From Lachnospiraceae bacterium UBA4316 (GTDB lineage Bacteria; Bacillota; Clostridia; Lachnospirales; Lachnospiraceae): a stretch of 18,280 nucleotides of DNA. The position numbers and the translations under genes were made by a program. The notes under the pieces were generated by a model. The model saw only the letters and a program-made list of their open reading frames with translations. It ran no database searches and was not told the DNA's origin. The DNA is taken from the NCBI GenBank assembly GCA_002394535.1, contig DGUG01000024.1:2744-21023 (forward strand), read 5' to 3'. Shown one piece after another: positions 7,966 through 16,368 of the stretch. Each line of letters starts with the position of its first letter. Position 1 is the first letter of the stretch.

Positions 7966-9992
7966 GTAAAAGTGTTTTCATAGCCGAAAAGCCCAGCGTA
8001 GCAAAGCAATTTGCCGAGGCTTTGAAGCTTAACTGCAAATCCTACGATGGTTATCTTGAATCGGAAAACTGTATTATCACATGGTGTGTCGGACACCTGA
8101 TCACCATGAGTTACCCCGATGCATATGATGAAAAATACAAGAAGTGGAGCTTTGCTACACTTCCTTTTTTGCCTGAAGAATACAAATACGAAGTTATAAA
8201 ATCATCAGCAAAGCAATTCTCGACGGTAAGCCGTCTTCTAAACCGCGAAGATGTGGAGACTATATATGTATGTACCGACTCAGGTCGTGAGGGGGAATAC
8301 ATATACAGACTTGTTGCGGACGCGGCGCATGTTTCCGGTAAAGTTCAAAAACGTGTATGGATCGATTCCCAGACAGAGGAAGCCATAAGAGGCGGTATAA
8401 AGGATGCCAAAGATATAAGCGAATACGACAGTATTGCCGACAGTGCATATCTTCGTGCCAAGGAAGATTACCTTATGGGCATCAATTTTTCCAGAGCGCT
8501 AACACTTAAATACGGGGATTCCATGGCGAATTTCCTCGGAGAAAAATACTGTGTTGTAGCTGTGGGGCGTGTGATGACCTGTGTTCTGGGCATGGTTGTA
8601 CGTCGCGAGCGTGAGATCAGGGCATTTGTTAAGACTCCTTTTTACCGGATATTTGCCAAGTGCGAAGTATGCGGCTCTGTAATTGATGCATCATGGAAAG
8701 CCGTAGAGGGAAGCAGGTATTTTGCCTCTCCTAAGCTGTACAAAGATAACGGATTTTTGGAAAAAGAGACGGCAGAGGATTTTATCCGGGTCTTATCCGA
8801 AGAGTCGAAAGGCTCAGGTTTTGTAAAATCCGTTGAAAAAAAGAAAGAGACCAAGAATCCGCCTTACCTTTATAATCTGACGGAGCTTTCGGCGGACTGT
8901 TCGAAATTCTTCAAGATAAGTCCCGCAGATACGTTAAATGTTGCCCAGGAGCTCTATGAGAAGAAGCTTACTACATACCCGAGAACAAATGCCAGAGTAC
9001 TATCAACGGCTGTTGCCAAGGAGATTTCCAAGAATATATCGGGGCTTATAAAGTACGAGCCTGTAGCCGGCATTGCAAAACATATCATGGATGAAAAAGC
9101 CTATGAGGGTATTGCCAAGACCAGATATGTTAATGACAAAATGATAGAAGACCACTATGCCATAATCCCGACGGGACAGGGCTTTGATGCTCTAAAATCA
9201 TTGTCCGATACATCTGCGAAGATATACGAACTGATCGTTCGAAGGTTCCTTGGCATTTTCTATCCGGCTGCGGTTTATCAAAATGTAAGGCTGACAGTTG
9301 ATATTGCAAAGGAGAGCTTCTTCGCTAATTTCAAGGTTATTGACAAGGAAGGGTTCCTGTCGGTTGCCAAACCTTCATACTGGAAGGATAAGAACTCAAA
9401 AGAGGATGCTGATGAAGGGGAAGAGTCCGAGGAGGAGAATGTAACCGCATCAGCTGATTTTCTTGAAAAAATCAAGAAGATGAAGGTGGGAGAAGAGGTC
9501 CGTGCATGTGATTTTAACATCAAGGAAGGTGAGACAAGCCCGCCGAAACGTTATACTTCGGGAACTATGATGCTGGCTATGGAAAATGCGGGTCAGCTTA
9601 TTGAAGATGAGGAACTGCGGGCCCAGATAAAGGGAAGCGGAATAGGGACAAGTGCTACAAGAGCCGGTATATTGGAAAAGTTAAGTAAGATCAAGTATCT
9701 GCAGATGAACAAGAAAACCCAGGTTATAACACCTGCACAGCTTGGAGAGATGGTATACGATGTGGTTGATGTCTCTATAAGGCCGCTCCTTGACCCGAAG
9801 CTTACCGCAAGCTGGGAAAAGGGTCTTACTATGGTGGCGGAGGGAGAGCTGCCGGCCGATGACTACATGACAAAACTTAATGATTATGTGGCAAGACGGA
9901 CAAACTACGTTCGCAATCTTTCGAACCAGTCGGCCCTTCGTAATATGTTTACTCAATCCGCACAGTATTACAGCCGCAGCAAAAAAAAGTAA
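7962..9992 (+). CDS. topB: DNA topoisomerase III (type IA)
   Basis: Type IA topoisomerase that passes single strands through a transient break, relevant to resolving replication and recombination intermediates. It has 676 residues. The TOPRIM domain is N-terminal: E9 in [10 protein letters not shown] and D106 in TDSGREGE, where the second Asp of the usual DxDREGE is G108, a variant I recall from Gram-positive TopB proteins. [13 protein letters not shown] leads the core domain. The active-site tyrosine is Y339 in [10 protein letters not shown] (more often TYPRTDS). An acidic linker lies near residues 475-492, and [18 protein letters not shown] resembles the usual family segment. There are no C-terminal zinc fingers. 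The ATG overlaps the ABC ATPase stop by 4 bases, so the two are cotranslated despite unrelated roles. Confidence 0.93.
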   Translation: MSKSVFIAEKPSVAKQFAEALKLNCKSYDGYLESENCIITWCVGHLITMSYPDAYDEKYKKWSFATLPFLPEEYKYEVIKSSAKQFSTVSRLLNREDVETIYVCTDSGREGEYIYRLVADAAHVSGKVQKRVWIDSQTEEAIRGGIKDAKDISEYDSIADSAYLRAKEDYLMGINFSRALTLKYGDSMANFLGEKYCVVAVGRVMTCVLGMVVRREREIRAFVKTPFYRIFAKCEVCGSVIDASWKAVEGSRYFASPKLYKDNGFLEKETAEDFIRVLSEESKGSGFVKSVEKKKETKNPPYLYNLTELSADCSKFFKISPADTLNVAQELYEKKLTTYPRTNARVLSTAVAKEISKNISGLIKYEPVAGIAKHIMDEKAYEGIAKTRYVNDKMIEDHYAIIPTGQGFDALKSLSDTSAKIYELIVRRFLGIFYPAAVYQNVRLTVDIAKESFFANFKVIDKEGFLSVAKPSYWKDKNSKEDADEGEESEEENVTASADFLEKIKKMKVGEEVRACDFNIKEGETSPPKRYTSGTMMLAMENAGQLIEDEELRAQIKGSGIGTSATRAGILEKLSKIKYLQMNKKTQVITPAQLGEMVYDVVDVSIRPLLDPKLTASWEKGLTMVAEGELPADDYMTKLNDYVARRTNYVRNLSNQSALRNMFTQSAQYYSRSKKK

Positions 9993-10069
9993 ATTGATAT
10001 GGATTTTTTAAGGTATATGTGAGAAAATAAGTAAGGTTTTCTATTACAAATCGAAAGGAGTTATTTCGC

Positions 10070-10774
10070 ATGATCTATTCAAAAGAAGTTGAAGAAATGT
10101 GTCCGGTGGCGCAGGGCGTTCATCATGGATGTGCTCCCATACCCGAAGAGGCAAAATGGGTTAAAGCAAAGGAAGTCAAAGACATTTCCGGCTATACACA
10201 CGGTGTAGGCTGGTGCGCACCGCAGCAGGGTGCCTGCAAGCTTTCGTTAAATGTTAAGGACGGTATTATTCAGGAGGCTCTTGTGGAGACGGTTGGATGC
10301 TCCGGAATGACTCATTCCGCAGCTATGGCAGCTGAAATCCTCCCCGGCCTTACGGTTATGGAAGCTCTTAACACAGACCTTGTTTGTGACGCTATTAATA
10401 CAGCTATGAGAGAGTTATTCCTCCAGATCGTTTACGGACGTTCACAGTCAGCATTTTCTGAGGACGGTCTTGCAATAGGAGCAGGACTTGAGGATCTTGG
10501 TAAAGGTCTTCGTACTATGACAGGTACTACATACGGAACACTTAAGAAGGGTCCGAGATACCTTGAACTTACAGAAGGCTACATCACAGCAATCGCACTT
10601 GATGAAGAAGATATGATCATCGGTTACAAGTACGTTAACTTCGGAAAGATGATGGATTTCATCAAAGCAGGTGAAGAGCCCAGGGCTGCACTTGAGAAGG
10701 CATCAGGTCAGTACGGACGTGTTGCTGATGCTGTTCGTCTTATCGATCCCAGAACAGACAAAGAAGTTAAGTAA
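10070..10774 (+). CDS. NifU-like iron-sulfur scaffold-type protein paired with GGGtGRT protein
   Basis: A 234-residue protein whose middle (about residues 45-130) resembles the NifU/IscU N-terminal scaffold: C49 and C56 in GWCAPQQGACKL, and C77 in ETVGCSGMTHSAAMAAEIL. I see no cysteine where the third scaffold ligand is expected; C11, C21 (HHGCAP) and C106 are other candidates. The last 100 residues (KGPRYLELTEGYITAIALDEE onward) are outside the NifU-like part and I do not recognise them. Databases, as I recall, label it an iron-sulfur cluster assembly scaffold protein, but no function is established to my knowledge. The ribosome binding site AAAGGAG is 10 bases before the ATG. The gene lies 13 bases before the GGGtGRT gene and uses codons that look highly expressed compared with neighbours. 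Confidence 0.8.
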   Translation: MIYSKEVEEMCPVAQGVHHGCAPIPEEAKWVKAKEVKDISGYTHGVGWCAPQQGACKLSLNVKDGIIQEALVETVGCSGMTHSAAMAAEILPGLTVMEALNTDLVCDAINTAMRELFLQIVYGRSQSAFSEDGLAIGAGLEDLGKGLRTMTGTTYGTLKKGPRYLELTEGYITAIALDEEDMIIGYKYVNFGKMMDFIKAGEEPRAALEKASGQYGRVADAVRLIDPRTDKEVK

Positions 10775-10787
10775 GGAGGAAATTAAA

Positions 10788-11807
10788 ATGGCATTATTTG
10801 AATCATATGAGAGAAGAGAGCCCCAGATCCTTGCTAAGCTCAAAGAATACGGGATCTCATCAATTGAAGAATGTAAGGACATCTGCGAAAAGGCAGGTAT
10901 TGATGTATATCATCTTATCGAAGGCATCCAGCCCATCTGTTTTGAAAATGCAAAATGGGCTTATACGGTAGGCGCCGCTATCGCTATCAAGAAGAACTGC
11001 CGCAAGGCTGCAGACGCTGCAGCAGCTATCGGCGAAGGTCTTCAGGCTTTCTGCATTCCCGGATCTGTTGCCGATACACGTAAGGTTGGCCTCGGTCACG
11101 GTAACTTAGGTAAGATGCTTCTGGAGGAAGAGACAGAGTGTTTTGCTTTTCTTGCAGGACATGAGTCATTTGCCGCAGCAGAAGGTGCTATCGGTATTGC
11201 CGAGAAGGCAAACAAAGTTCGTAAGACACCTCTTCGTGTTATTCTTAACGGACTTGGCAAGGATGCAGCTCAGGTTATTTCAAGAATCAACGGATTCACA
11301 TTTGTTGAAACCGAGTATGACCCTTATACGAACACTGTTAAGGAAGTATCCAGAAAGTGCTACAGCAAGGATCCTTCATCACCGAGAGCAAAGGTTAACT
11401 GCTACGGCGCAAACGATGTATGCGAAGGCGTTGCTATCATGTGGAAGGAAAACGTTGATGTATCAATTACAGGTAACTCAACCAATCCTACACGTTTCCA
11501 GCATCCCGTTGCAGGTACATACAAGAAGGAAAGAGTTGAAGCAGGCAAGAAGTATTTCTCTGTTGCATCAGGCGGTGGTACAGGACGTACACTTCATCCC
11601 GATAATATGGCTGCAGGCCCTGCTTCATACGGTATGACAGATACACTGGGACGTATGCATTCAGATGCACAGTTCGCAGGATCTTCATCGGTTCCGGCTC
11701 ACGTTGAGATGATGGGACTTATCGGAGCAGGTAACAACCCTATGGTAGGTATGACGGTTTCAACAGCAGTTTCAATAGAAGAGGCCGCTACAGCAGGTAA
11801 ATTCTAA
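10788..11807 (+). CDS. GGGtGRT family protein
   Basis: A 339-residue soluble protein carrying the motif that names its family, GGGTGRT (residues 262-268), followed by a conserved-looking tail with LHPDNMAAGPASYGMTD, a histidine in SSVPAHVEMMGLIGAGNNP and MVGMTVSTAV. It has nine cysteines, including C29/C33 (ECKDIC) and a CYGANDVC pair, which could bind metal or a cluster. The Gly-rich and SITGNSTNP segments hint at a nucleotide or cofactor site, but this is inference. ATG 10788 is chosen over a longer in-frame extension from 10671 because AAGGAGGA (10773-10780) sits 7 bases upstream and the extension runs into the preceding gene. It is consistently paired, as I recall, with the NifU-like gene; the function is unknown. 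Confidence 0.88.
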   Translation: MALFESYERREPQILAKLKEYGISSIEECKDICEKAGIDVYHLIEGIQPICFENAKWAYTVGAAIAIKKNCRKAADAAAAIGEGLQAFCIPGSVADTRKVGLGHGNLGKMLLEEETECFAFLAGHESFAAAEGAIGIAEKANKVRKTPLRVILNGLGKDAAQVISRINGFTFVETEYDPYTNTVKEVSRKCYSKDPSSPRAKVNCYGANDVCEGVAIMWKENVDVSITGNSTNPTRFQHPVAGTYKKERVEAGKKYFSVASGGGTGRTLHPDNMAAGPASYGMTDTLGRMHSDAQFAGSSSVPAHVEMMGLIGAGNNPMVGMTVSTAVSIEEAATAGKF

Positions 11808-11814
11808 TAACGAA

Positions 11815-12984
11815 ATGAAATCAACTTTAAAGAGAACATGGGCGGAAATCGATCTTTCCGCCCTTTCTTACAACTATAAAAGAATAAGGGAACACATCGG
11901 AGATAAGGTTAAATTCCTGGGTGTTGTCAAAGCCGATGCCTACGGTCACGGCGCGGTTATGATATCCGAGAAGCTTCAGAGCCTGGGAGCAGATTATCTC
12001 GCTGTATCAAGTATAGACGAGGCCATGGAGCTTCGATATAACGGAATAACTATGCCGATCCTGATTCTCGGACATACGCCCCGTGAGCAGGTTGACAGGC
12101 TGATCTGCTTTAATATTACCCAGGCGGTAACCTGTGAAGCAAAAGCCATAGAGTACAGCGAGGAAGCCGTTAAGTACGGAGGAACTTTAAAAGTTCATAT
12201 TAAGGTTGATACCGGTATGTCCAGACTCGGCTATATATGTGAAGGTGATTATTTTGAGCACGGCGTTGACGGTATCGTTGATGCCTGCAATATGCCGGGA
12301 CTTGATGCGGAAGGTATATTTACCCATTTTGCTGTTGCCGATGAGGACGGTGAGGAGGCAGAGGAGTATACACAACATCAGTTTAAACTGTTCTGCGATG
12401 TGGTAAATGCGGTAGAAGACAAACTGGGACGTAAGTTTACTCTTCGTCATTGTGCAAATACGGGAGCTACGGCAGACCTTCCGGATACGTATCTTGATAT
12501 GGTACGTCCCGGTCTGCTTTTGTACGGTTACGGTGAATTTGCACAAAAGCTCGGGTTAAAACCCGTTATGACAATGAAAACAACCATAAGCACCATCAAG
12601 ATATACCCGGAAGGTACTAAGATTAGCTACGGCGGATTATATACCACAGATAAAAAGACCCGTATCGGGGTAATACCGTACGGATATGCCGACGGGTTTC
12701 TTCGATGCTTATCAAACAGATACAGTGTTATGACTTCCGACGGAGCTGCTATGGTAAGAGGCAGGATCTGCATGGATATGTGTATGATCGATCTTACCGA
12801 TAAACCGGGAGTTGGTGTGGGAGATGAGGTCGAAATCTTCGGACCTTCCAATCCCATCGAGAAAATGGCAGAAATTGCTGATACCATCCCGTATGAGATC
12901 GTCTGCGCAGTCAGCAAACGTGTTCATCGTGTATATTTATGGGACGGAAAGGTAATTCACAGTGAAGTAATGTTGAGAATGTAA
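11815..12984 (+). CDS. alr: Alanine racemase
   Basis: PLP enzyme that interconverts L- and D-alanine for peptidoglycan, 389 residues, typical length. The PLP lysine is K39 in VVKADAYGHG, and the opposite-face catalytic tyrosine is Y272 in KISYGG. Other family landmarks are KVDTGMSRLG, EGIFTHFA, MVRPGLLLYG, IPYGYADGF and RICMDMCMIDLT. It starts 7 bases after the GGGtGRT stop with no clear Shine-Dalgarno, so it is probably expressed by readthrough or coupling from the strongly translated upstream pair. Its stop touches the rplU promoter. Confidence 0.96.
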   Translation: MKSTLKRTWAEIDLSALSYNYKRIREHIGDKVKFLGVVKADAYGHGAVMISEKLQSLGADYLAVSSIDEAMELRYNGITMPILILGHTPREQVDRLICFNITQAVTCEAKAIEYSEEAVKYGGTLKVHIKVDTGMSRLGYICEGDYFEHGVDGIVDACNMPGLDAEGIFTHFAVADEDGEEAEEYTQHQFKLFCDVVNAVEDKLGRKFTLRHCANTGATADLPDTYLDMVRPGLLLYGYGEFAQKLGLKPVMTMKTTISTIKIYPEGTKISYGGLYTTDKKTRIGVIPYGYADGFLRCLSNRYSVMTSDGAAMVRGRICMDMCMIDLTDKPGVGVGDEVEIFGPSNPIEKMAEIADTIPYEIVCAVSKRVHRVYLWDGKVIHSEVMLRM

Positions 12985-13013
12985 TTGACATTAATTGCAG
13001 TTAATGGTAAAAT
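12985..13013 (+). promoter_or_regulatory. Sigma-A promoter of the rplU-prp-rpmA operon
   Basis: Perfect -35 TTGACA (12985-12990), 17-base spacer, and -10 TAAAAT (13008-13013, 5/6). It begins immediately after the alr stop codon. Transcription should start near 13020, leaving a leader of about 80 bases before rplU. Confidence 0.85.
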
Positions 13014-13019
13014 CGTCGA

Positions 13020-13095
13020 GTATGCCGCATAGTGAGGTTATAAGTGAAATGTGAGATTTTCCACCGAAGCTAGCGAGTAAATGATATAGGAGGTG
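13020..13095 (+). ncRNA. L21 leader-like cis-regulatory RNA
   Basis: The rplU 5' untranslated region holds TATGCCGCATAGTGAGG, TAAGTG and CCACCGAAGCTAGCGAG, which resemble, from memory, the conserved blocks of the Rfam L21_leader found upstream of rplU in Firmicutes. It ends at the ribosome binding site AGGAGGTG. Leaders of this sort are thought to let ribosomal protein L21 regulate its own operon. The structure has not been folded here. Confidence 0.65.
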
Positions 13096-13099
13096 CGAT

Positions 13100-13405
13100 A
13101 TGTACGCTATTATTGCAACCGGCGGAAAACAGTATAAGGTTTCTGAAGGCGATACTATTAAGGTTGAAAAGCTTAATGCCGAAGCCGGAGATACTGTTAA
13201 GTTTGATGAAGTTCTTGCAATCGGCGGTGACTCTCTCAAGGTCGGTGATGATGTTAAGTCTGCATCCGTTTCTGCAACTGTTGTTGAGAACGGAAAAGGC
13301 AAAAAGGTCATTGTTTACCGTTACAAGAGAAAAAGCGGTTACCACAAGAAGAACGGACACAGACAAGCATACACAAAGGTTACGATCGATAAGATCAACG
13401 CTTAA
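13100..13405 (+). CDS. rplU: 50S ribosomal protein L21
   Basis: A 101-residue large-subunit protein that binds 23S rRNA. It has the family opening [18 protein letters not shown] and the basic end [17 protein letters not shown] followed by the tail VTIDKINA. A near-perfect ribosome binding site AGGAGGTG lies just upstream. It is the first gene of a short operon with the processing protease and L27. Confidence 0.98.
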   Translation: MYAIIATGGKQYKVSEGDTIKVEKLNAEAGDTVKFDEVLAIGGDSLKVGDDVKSASVSATVVENGKGKKVIVYRYKRKSGYHKKNGHRQAYTKVTIDKINA

Positions 13406-13428
13406 TAAGTGTTTGTAGGTAGTAATTG

Positions 13429-13749
13429 ATGATTACTGCAACTGTGGTTAAGAATCCGAATGGGTATGTATCCTTTGAATGCAAGGGACACGCAGGGTTC
13501 ATGAAAAAAGGTAAGGATATTGTGTGTGCAGCGGTTTCTATGCTGACTATCAATACGGCCAATTCCATCATGACCCTGACCGAAAGTAAACTTTATGTCG
13601 ATGAAAATGACGGTTTTCTGTCATGGAAGTTTGACGGAAGTTGTGATAAGGATGCCTGTTTACTGATGGATTCAATGATTTTGGGACTACGGTCCATAGA
13701 AGAAGATTATAACGGTAAATACCTTACACTGGAAATAAAGGAGGTGTAA
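13429..13749 (+). CDS. prp: Ribosomal-processing cysteine protease Prp (YsxB)
   Basis: A 106-residue protease that removes the N-terminal extension of L27 in Firmicutes and relatives. The catalytic pair is visible as H21 in GHAGF and C33 in DIVCAAVSML, matching the H22/C34 spacing known from Staphylococcus aureus. The ATG at 13429 is preferred to the TTG one codon earlier; AGGT (13417-13420) is the only Shine-Dalgarno candidate and is weak. It lies between L21 and its substrate L27, the standard arrangement. Confidence 0.93.
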   Translation: MITATVVKNPNGYVSFECKGHAGFMKKGKDIVCAAVSMLTINTANSIMTLTESKLYVDENDGFLSWKFDGSCDKDACLLMDSMILGLRSIEEDYNGKYLTLEIKEV

Positions 13750-13752
13750 AAC

Positions 13753-14037
13753 ATGATAAAGTTAAACCTTCAGTTATTTGCTCATAAGAAGGGAATGGGT
13801 TCTACCAAGAACGGCAGAGACTCAGAAGCAAAGAGACTTGGGGCAAAGAGAGCTGACGGACAGTTCGTAAAGGCCGGAAATATTATTTACAGACAGCGTG
13901 GAACCAGGATTCACCCGGGTGTGAACGTAGGACGCGGCGGAGACGATACATTGTTTGCAACTGTTGACGGTGTACTTCGTTTCGAGAGAAAGGGGAGAGA
14001 CCGGAAGCAGGCTTCCGTTTATCCCGTAGAGCAGTAA
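13753..14037 (+). CDS. rpmA: 50S ribosomal protein L27 with Prp-cleavable extension
   Basis: A 94-residue large-subunit protein whose N-terminus reaches the peptidyl-transferase centre. It begins [10 protein letters not shown] then [14 protein letters not shown], so it carries the extension of the type cleaved by Prp, with the expected cut after LQLFA; the mature protein would start HKKG. The rest ([31 protein letters not shown]) is canonical. The ribosome binding site AAGGAGG lies inside the 3' end of prp, and the start is 4 bases after its stop. A terminator-like hairpin follows at once. Confidence 0.98.
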   Translation: MIKLNLQLFAHKKGMGSTKNGRDSEAKRLGAKRADGQFVKAGNIIYRQRGTRIHPGVNVGRGGDDTLFATVDGVLRFERKGRDRKQASVYPVEQ

Positions 14038-14041
14038 TTTC

Positions 14042-14078
14042 AAGGGCCTTAAAGCAAAACTTTAAGGTCCTTATTTTT
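14042..14078 (+). terminator. Intrinsic terminator or attenuator between rpmA and obgE
   Basis: AAGGGCCTTAAAG (14042-14054) pairs over 13 positions (one G-U) with CTTTAAGGTCCTT (14060-14072) around a CAAAA loop, followed by ATTTTT. It lies 4 bases after the L27 stop. The obgE ribosome binding site AGGTG starts directly after the T-run. Confidence 0.8.
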
Positions 14079-14087
14079 AGGTGTACT

Positions 14088-15368
14088 ATGTTTGCAGACA
14101 GAGCGAGAATTTACATAAGAAGCGGCAAGGGAGGTGACGGACACGTCTCTTTTCGTCGTGAAAAATATGTGGCAAACGGCGGACCTGACGGCGGAGACGG
14201 AGGTCGCGGTGGTGATGTTATCGTTGAAGTCGATGACGGCATGAATATGCTTACAAATTACCGGCATGTGAGAAAATATTCCGCCGGTGACGGGGAAAAC
14301 GGAGGAAAGCGGAACTGTAAAGGTAAAAGCGGGAATGATATTGTGTTGAAAGTTCCTGCAGGAACGATCTTTAAAGAGGCCGAATCCGGGAAAGTAATAG
14401 TAGATATGTCCGGGGACAACAGGAGAGTGGTCCTTCTTAAAGGCGGACTTGGCGGTAACGGGAACCAGCACTACGCCACACCCAAAATGCAGGCACCTAA
14501 GTATGCACAGCCGGGACAACCGGCAATGGAGCTTACCGTTGACCTGGAACTAAAAGTTATTGCGGATGTAGGGCTTGTGGGTTATCCGAATGTGGGAAAA
14601 TCAACGCTTTTGTCTGTTGTATCAAATGCAAGACCGGAAATCGCCAATTATCACTTTACGACTATCAGTCCCCATCTTGGAGTAGTGGATCTTGACGGTG
14701 GAGCCGGCTTTGTTATGGCCGATATTCCCGGGCTTATCGAAGGTGCTTCGGAAGGAGTCGGACTGGGACATGATTTCCTGCGCCATATCGAGAGAACGAG
14801 AATGCTTGTTCATGTTGTTGATGCATCCGGATCCGAAGGCCGTGATCCTGTTGAGGATATATATGCTATCAACAGGGAACTTGCGGCCTATGATAAGGAA
14901 CTTGTGAGCAGACCATGGATAATTGCTGCCAACAAGATCGATGCGATATCACCGGATTCAGATCCGATTAAAAGTCTCCGTAAGGAGTTTGAGCCACAGG
15001 GAGTAGAGGTTATTCCCATTTCGGCAGCCACAAGGGAAGGGGTAGATGAGCTGATTGGCAGGATACGTTATATGCTTTCCGAGATCAAGACCGGAACTCT
15101 TTGTTACGAGAGCGAATACACACCTACAAGGGGTGACGGAGATGGGGCATATACCGTATATCACGATGATAAAGACAATGTATATGTTGTGGAAGGGTCC
15201 AGGATCGAGAAGATGCTTGGGTACACGAATCTTGATTCCGAAAAGGGATTTACGTTCTTCCAGAAGTTTATGGATGAAAACGGTATTCTCGATGAGCTAA
15301 AGGGCCTTGGTATACAGGAGGGCGATACTGTCAGACTGTACGGATGGGAATTTGAATATCTGCCTTAG
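14088..15368 (+). CDS. obgE: GTPase Obg (ObgE/CgtA), ribosome assembly
   Basis: Essential GTPase that binds the 50S subunit, 426 residues. The Gly-rich Obg domain fills residues 1-158 (SGKGGDGHVSFRREKYV, GGPDGGDGGRGG). The G domain follows: G1 GYPNVGKST (165-173), G3 DIPG (212-215), G4 NKID (282-285), with a G5-like ISA after it. The C-terminal OCT domain is about 345-426, ending LYGWEFEYLP. Start ATG has AGGTG four bases upstream. It sits next to L21/L27 as in most bacteria, but a hairpin separates it from rpmA, so its dose may be set by readthrough. Confidence 0.97.
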   Translation: MFADRARIYIRSGKGGDGHVSFRREKYVANGGPDGGDGGRGGDVIVEVDDGMNMLTNYRHVRKYSAGDGENGGKRNCKGKSGNDIVLKVPAGTIFKEAESGKVIVDMSGDNRRVVLLKGGLGGNGNQHYATPKMQAPKYAQPGQPAMELTVDLELKVIADVGLVGYPNVGKSTLLSVVSNARPEIANYHFTTISPHLGVVDLDGGAGFVMADIPGLIEGASEGVGLGHDFLRHIERTRMLVHVVDASGSEGRDPVEDIYAINRELAAYDKELVSRPWIIAANKIDAISPDSDPIKSLRKEFEPQGVEVIPISAATREGVDELIGRIRYMLSEIKTGTLCYESEYTPTRGDGDGAYTVYHDDKDNVYVVEGSRIEKMLGYTNLDSEKGFTFFQKFMDENGILDELKGLGIQEGDTVRLYGWEFEYLP

Positions 15369-15385
15369 GCAATATATAGAATACA

Positions 15386-15415
15386 TTTTTAAAACAAGGG
15401 TTTTCAAAACAAGGG
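15386..15415 (+). repeat. Tandem 15-bp duplication before yhbY
   Basis: Two adjacent 15-base units, TTTTTAAAACAAGGG (15386-15400) and TTTTCAAAACAAGGG (15401-15415), differ at one base. They lie in the short obgE-yhbY gap and duplicate an AAGGG that can act as a ribosome binding site. Confidence 0.7.
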
Positions 15416-15429
15416 TGGAAAGATCTCAT

Positions 15430-15729
15430 ATGACAAGCAAACAGAGAGCATATTTAAAGAGTATATCAAGTACATATGATCCTGTATTTCAGATCGGAAA
15501 GAGCAGTATAACGCCGGAGATATGTGATGCGGTAAGCGAGGCATTAGCGGCAAGGGAACTTATAAAGTTAAATGTTCTGAAGAACTGTGCGGATGACCCG
15601 AAGGACATAGCGTCTGTACTTGCCGAACGTACAAGATCAAACGTGGTTCATGTGATCGGAAGAAAGATTGTTTTGTATCGTCCTAATCCTAAAAAGGAAA
15701 ACAGGAAGATCATACTGCCAAAGGATTGA
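15430..15729 (+). CDS. yhbY: YhbY-family (CRM domain) RNA-binding protein
   Basis: A 99-residue protein covering one CRM (CRS1-YhbY) domain, associated with pre-50S ribosomes and probably rRNA folding. It shows the family pattern MTSKQRAYLKS, FQIGKSSITPEICDAVSEALAARELIKLNVLKN and VVHVIGRKIVLYRPN. ATG 15430 is chosen because the domain starts there; the reading frame upstream runs into obgE without a start that makes sense. GGGTGG/GGAAAG lies about 10-15 bases upstream. It is one base from nadD. Confidence 0.94.
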   Translation: MTSKQRAYLKSISSTYDPVFQIGKSSITPEICDAVSEALAARELIKLNVLKNCADDPKDIASVLAERTRSNVVHVIGRKIVLYRPNPKKENRKIILPKD

Positions 15730-15730
15730 A

Positions 15731-16357
15731 ATGAATAACGACAGTTATCAAAAGAAAATCGGAATACTCGGAGGTACATTTAACCCTATTCATGTTGGGC
15801 ATCTTCTTCTTGCGCAAAATGCCCTTGAGTATTGCGGACTTGATAAGGTTCTGATAATGCCATCGGGATGTTCATATTTTAAAAATCCCATGGAGGTTGC
15901 CTCGACAGCTGACCGGGTAAATATGACGGCACTTGCAATAGAGGATAATGACAGATTTGAACTTTCAAGGATAGAGGCTGACCGGGAAGGAAACAGTTAT
16001 ACATTTGTAACACTTGATATTTTATGTGAGCAGAATCCTGATACCCGTTATTATTACATAATTGGTGCCGATACTCTGTTTTCAATGGAAACGTGGAAAA
16101 AACCGGATGCTATTTTTAATAAGTGCACGGTTGTATGTGCGAGAAGAAACAATCTGACGGAAAATGAGTTGGAGGATAAAGCAAGGTATTTAAGGGAACG
16201 TTTCGAAGCAGATGTTATTTTAATGGATATTGATGAAATTCCGATTTCGTCGACCTTTATCAGAAAACAGATAAGTCAGGGAAAAAGCTGCAGATATTAT
16301 CTTGATGACAAGGTTATCAAGTATATTAAAGAGCATGAGTTATACATGAGTAAATAG
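15731..16357 (+). CDS. nadD: Nicotinate-nucleotide adenylyltransferase
   Basis: Makes deamido-NAD from nicotinate mononucleotide and ATP, a step of NAD synthesis. It has 208 residues. The nucleotidyltransferase motif GGTFNPIHVGH is at residues 14-24 and the C-terminal ISSTFIR at about 180-186. ATG 15731 gives the normal family N-terminus; a longer frame from 15668 would add 21 residues overlapping yhbY. The ribosome binding site AAGGA (15721-15725) is inside the end of yhbY. Confidence 0.96.
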   Translation: MNNDSYQKKIGILGGTFNPIHVGHLLLAQNALEYCGLDKVLIMPSGCSYFKNPMEVASTADRVNMTALAIEDNDRFELSRIEADREGNSYTFVTLDILCEQNPDTRYYYIIGADTLFSMETWKKPDAIFNKCTVVCARRNNLTENELEDKARYLRERFEADVILMDIDEIPISSTFIRKQISQGKSCRYYLDDKVIKYIKEHELYMSK

Positions 16358-16368
16358 CTGTATTTATT

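Noticed and set aside
9981..9988. Run of eight A near the end of topB as a frameshift site
   Set aside because: It encodes the terminal lysines just before the stop; slippage would change only the last few residues.
9993..10069. Promoter before the NifU-like gene
   Set aside because: TTGATA at 9994-9999 has only poor -10 candidates at proper spacing, so I do not call it.
10671..10787. N-terminal extension of the GGGtGRT protein
   Set aside because: It overlaps the NifU-like gene in another frame; a strong AAGGAGGA precedes the ATG at 10788.
11143..11637. 164-residue plus-strand frame inside the GGGtGRT gene
   Set aside because: It is in another frame of a well-supported gene; its long length follows from that gene's biased codon use.
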